Source: Chitinophagaceae bacterium (lineage in GTDB: Bacteria > Bacteroidota > Bacteroidia > Chitinophagales > Chitinophagaceae). Taken from it: DNA of 64,000 nt. Shown in pieces: positions 62,119 to 64,000 of this stretch; the stretch's first letter is position 1; the number at the start of each line of letters is the position of its first letter. The notes under the pieces are model-generated. The model worked only from the letters and a program-made list of their open reading frames with translations. It did not search any database and was not told the DNA's origin. Location of the stretch: positions 92,306 to 156,305 of the forward strand of contig JAHBTJ010000019.1 of NCBI GenBank assembly GCA_019638595.1. Direction: 5' to 3'. A program made the position numbers and the translations under genes.

Positions 62119-63222
62119 CTACTTCTTCGGCACAAATATCTCCTTCAACTGTTCAATCAATACTCCGTTACCGCTTACACTGATATTGCTGATCTTATCC
62201 GCGATCTTTTCTACATATTCCATTTCCTTTAACTTCCACAACATCGCGTTTTCTTCCATCAGCTTAGCTGTATTCAGCAAGCTGCGGGTACTTGCCGTTT
62301 CTTCACGGCGCATAATGGTATTTGCCTGCGCTTTTTTCTCCGCTACCAATACCTGGTTCATGATCTCCTTCACATCTCCCGGCAGAACGATATCGCGTAT
62401 ACCGAAACCAGTTACTTCCACACCCAGCGTTTCGGCTTTTTCTTTCACCTGCTGCAATACAAAAGGAGTTAAAGCTTCTTTCTTTTCCAGCAATTCATCA
62501 AACCCGAAACCGGCAATATATTCGCGCAGCACCAGTTGAAAAGCTATATACAATTGTTTTTCGTATTCTTTGTTTTGTAACAAAGCCTTTTCAATATCCG
62601 CTACTTTATACTGTGCCCATGCATTGATACGCAGTGCCGCTTTATCGCGGGTCAGGATTTCCTGCCCGTTAATTTCCAGTTGCTGCTGACGGGTATCAAT
62701 TTTACCAATATGTACCGCAATAGCATTCTTCCACCAGTAGTATACACCGGGCTGTAATACCTGTACAAATTTCCCGTCAATAAACAATACAGCCTTTTCA
62801 TAGCTTTCCACACTTACGGTGCGTACAAAAGGCGCCACCAAACGATGTAGCAATACATTACGTTCAATCGGTTCAGTAATCTCAATCTTCCCGGTATCTG
62901 CTTTTACAAATTCATAATTAACGGCTCCTTTCCAGAACGCGTAGCGACCGGCAGTAAGCACGGCCTCAAGCAACCCGTTTTTATATTGCAAGGCAATTTC
63001 ATTATCCTTTACTTCCAGCACAATCAGGGCTTCTGCCAATGCAGTATCCTGTAAAAGTATGTTCAGCTCAACCGGGGCATTAAACGCCTGGGTGATCTCA
63101 TACAACTTTACTACTTCATTACCCCAGAACCAATAGCTGCCTTCAGTCAGCATACGCTGGTATGTACCGTTCTTAAAAACCAATCCACGCTGGTATGCGT
63201 TCACTTTTACATTTTTCATCAC
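62119..63222 (-). CDS. SPFH/band-7 (slipin) family protein
   Basis: 367 residues. The SPFH domain is recognised in RTVSVESYEKAVLFIDGKFVQVLQPGVYYWWKNAIAVHIGKIDTRQQQLEINGQEILTRDKAALRINAWAQYKVADIEKAL and VTGFGIRDIVLPGDVKEIMNQVLVAEKKAQANTIMRREETASTRS, followed by a coiled coil. A related N-terminal repeat (QRGLVFKNGTYQRMLTEGSYWFWG) precedes it. Unlike typical slipins there is no hydrophobic N-terminal anchor. Band-7 proteins are reported beside rtcB in many RNA-repair loci. It would be on the same transcript as the tRNA-like array, driven by palindrome site C. Confidence 0.87.
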   Translation of the reverse strand: MMKNVKVNAYQRGLVFKNGTYQRMLTEGSYWFWGNEVVKLYEITQAFNAPVELNILLQDTALAEALIVLEVKDNEIALQYKNGLLEAVLTAGRYAFWKGAVNYEFVKADTGKIEITEPIERNVLLHRLVAPFVRTVSVESYEKAVLFIDGKFVQVLQPGVYYWWKNAIAVHIGKIDTRQQQLEINGQEILTRDKAALRINAWAQYKVADIEKALLQNKEYEKQLYIAFQLVLREYIAGFGFDELLEKKEALTPFVLQQVKEKAETLGVEVTGFGIRDIVLPGDVKEIMNQVLVAEKKAQANTIMRREETASTRSLLNTAKLMEENAMLWKLKEMEYVEKIADKISNISVSGNGVLIEQLKEIFVPKK

Positions 63223-63484
63223 GTATCATTTTTAATTTTTCCTTTCTTGTTATAAAACCCTTCCGGTTGCCACCAGGTATTACGGATGCGATGGTTGATT
63301 TGCTCAGGCAATACAGTTTTGCCAACTTTTGTATAACACAATTACTATACAGCCATTGAGAAAAGTGCATTGTTACTTCATTCCAATTACACCACATGCT
63401 GGTGATATTCCGGCTGTGCATTTATAAGTATAGCTACGTATAATCCACCGGCAACACGGAAGCATTTTATTATGATCGCCATTT
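63223..63484. other. Leader between the tRNA-like array and the SPFH gene
   Basis: About 260 bp without a convincing gene. If transcription starts at site C, this is untranslated leader linking the tRNA-like array with the SPFH coding region. It contains an isolated half-site TGTGCA (63414-63419). Confidence 0.4.
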
Positions 63485-63515
63485 TTTGAGAAGCAGCGTA
63501 CTCCTTTGCATAAAG

Positions 63516-63587
63516 CAGGATCCTCAATCCTGAGCGTCTACCAGTTTCGCCATCCTGCCCTCCGGCAGGAGCGGGACTCGAACCCGC
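63516..63587 (-). ncRNA. Permuted Leu-like tRNA (3' half, GGAG, 5' half)
   Basis: T-arm and acceptor TCCTGCC (63587-63564), the tetranucleotide GGAG, then acceptor GGCAGGA (63559-63553), a tRNA-Leu-type D-arm, and a full anticodon arm CAGGA-TTGAGGA-TCCTG with anticodon GAG (63525-63523). GGCAGGA and TCCTGCC pair perfectly over 7 bp, so the 3' half belongs to this 5' half although it precedes it. The normal long variable arm and a downstream T-arm are missing. Confidence 0.6.
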
Positions 63588-63588
63588 A

Positions 63589-63667
63589 CTTTTCTGTTGC
63601 TCTATCCGCTGAGCTATCCCGCCGTTGACGGGAAGAGGAATCGAACCTCTGACCCACAGGTTATGGG
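63589..63667 (-). ncRNA. Permuted Met-like tRNA (3' half, AAC, 5' half)
   Basis: Read 5'-3' on the minus strand: anticodon-loop end with CATAA, stem CCTGT, variable GGGTC, T-arm and acceptor TCCCGTC (to 63627); then AAC; then acceptor GGCGGGA, D-arm GCTC-N8-GAGC and the stem start ACAG (63623-63589). GGCGGGA pairs with TCCCGTC (one G-U) and ACAG with CTGT. It thus looks like an elongator tRNA-Met opened in the anticodon arm and closed at the acceptor end. Alternatively, 63564-63623 reads linearly as a tRNA lacking the anticodon arm. Confidence 0.6.
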
Positions 63668-63837
63668 GAAACCTCATATTAATGCAACAGCATACAGCCG
63701 GTTACTACCGCTGCACTATGGTGTTTGTAAAACATGCATCCGGTTTGCTGTTAACATGATGACCTCCCTCTTGCCGTTAAGCAAGTCGTTTATTCCTATT
63801 GAGAAAATAGTTATAAGAGCTTTATTGTTTGATGATA

Positions 63838-63874
63838 CAAATCTGCATGCTTACTGTGCAATCTTTTTGCACAG
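63838..63874 (-). promoter_or_regulatory. Promoter with shared 21-bp palindrome (site C) for the tRNA-like array and SPFH gene
   Basis: CTGTGCA (63854-63860) and TGCACAG (63868-63874) with spacer ATCTTTT. On the minus strand, 8 bp further, CAGATTTG (63838-63845) stands where sites A and B have their -7 element (one mismatch to TAnnTTTG). Confidence 0.75.
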
Positions 63875-63938
63875 TAAAAATTAATTTGAAATTTTCTTAG
63901 AAAATTTTGATAACAGATCATTTACCTGCCAGAAATCT

Positions 63939-63995
63939 GCTGTGCGAAGTTTCCAAACTTCGCACGCCCTATGTTCTCCGGAGACTATTGTCTCC
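63939..63995 (+). repeat. Two-hairpin interspersed repeat, copy 2
   Basis: Hairpin TGCGAAGTTT-CC-AAACTTCGCA, then CCCTATGTTCT, then GGAGAC-TATT-GTCTCC. See copy 1 at 60967-61024; a 12-bp partial match (ACTTCGCACAGC) also occurs at 50057-50068. Confidence 0.75.
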
Positions 63996-64000
63996 GCAAT

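Larger units (their letters stand above)
63485..63726 (-). ncRNA. Array of tRNA-like halves upstream of the SPFH gene
   Basis: Minus-strand segment with two intact T-arms (AGAGG-TTCGATT-CCTCT; GCGGG-TTCGAGT-CCCGC) and two intact D-arms (GCTC...GAGC; Leu-type TGGCGAAACTGGTAGACGC), but no complete tRNA in normal order. The first part (63701-63726) is a weak D-arm-like remnant. Two better units are given separately. The array lies about 110 bp after palindrome site C and before the SPFH gene, suggesting one transcript. Confidence 0.72.

Noticed and set aside
63564-63623. Ordinary tRNA gene (acceptor, D-arm and T-arm all present)
   Set aside because: Only 11 bases separate the D-stem and T-stem, so no anticodon arm exists; it cannot serve as a decoding tRNA in this linear form.
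63387-63677. 96-codon minus-strand open frame
   Set aside because: It translates the T-arms and D-arms of the tRNA-like array; the frame is a by-product of structured RNA.

Overview
The window looks like a chromosomal segment of a Bacteroidota bacterium, most likely of the family Chitinophagaceae. The signs are a SusC/SusD pair, DUF2480 and DUF983 proteins, a lone GldM-like lipoprotein, many lipoproteins, and promoters of the Bacteroidota type (TTTG about 20 bp upstream of TAnnTTTG). No rRNA, CRISPR array, insertion sequence or canonical complete tRNA was seen.

Layout. 0-11.6 kb is mostly core: the 3' half of a chromate transporter, feoA-nadD, ybeY, a CAP-domain protein, mnmG, nadA, a PpiD-like foldase, DUF2480, a VOC protein, a sugar dehydrogenase and a GldM-like lipoprotein. 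Two ParB-type parS sites (one perfect) flank the CAP gene beside mnmG, and an AT-rich 560-bp gap with DnaA-box-like motifs follows, so this end may lie near the replication origin. 11.6-22 kb holds two ankyrin proteins, a Tat-exported phospholipase C, a frameshifted YhcG-type nuclease and a tricorn-like protease. 22-34.4 kb holds CorA, ferritin, Nfu, DusB, a tripartite RND efflux operon (with an EF-hand-like loop in the pump), MsrB, adenylate kinase and an enoyl-CoA hydratase. 34.4-36.1 kb is a type II restriction-modification pair. 36-50 kb holds a gluconate permease, DUF983, MurF, SusD/SusC, an aldo/keto reductase, a LytTR two-component pair and a TlpA-like thioredoxin protein.

50-64 kb is an accessory island rich in RNA and conflict functions: a nucleotidyltransferase toxin-antitoxin pair with tandem operator repeats, a Doc toxin gene cut short by an in-frame stop, the RNA ligase RtcB, an ECF sigma factor with three small membrane proteins, two COG3541/RlaP-type nucleotidyltransferases, a dynamin-like GTPase, a GOB-like metallo-beta-lactamase, an S1-type protein, an SPFH/slipin protein and an array of tRNA-like halves.

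The main observation: rtcB, the nucleotidyltransferase pair and the tRNA-like array plus slipin are each preceded by nearly the same 21-bp palindrome (half-sites CTGTGYA and TGCACAG, spacer RYCTTTT), always exactly 8 bp upstream of a TAnnTTTG-like -7 element. This makes them one candidate RNA-repair regulon of three transcripts. The tRNA-like array appears to hold tRNA halves in permuted order (3' half, 3-4 nt cap, 5' half), which would fold as tRNAs opened in the anticodon arm, the kind of damaged RNA that RtcB repairs.
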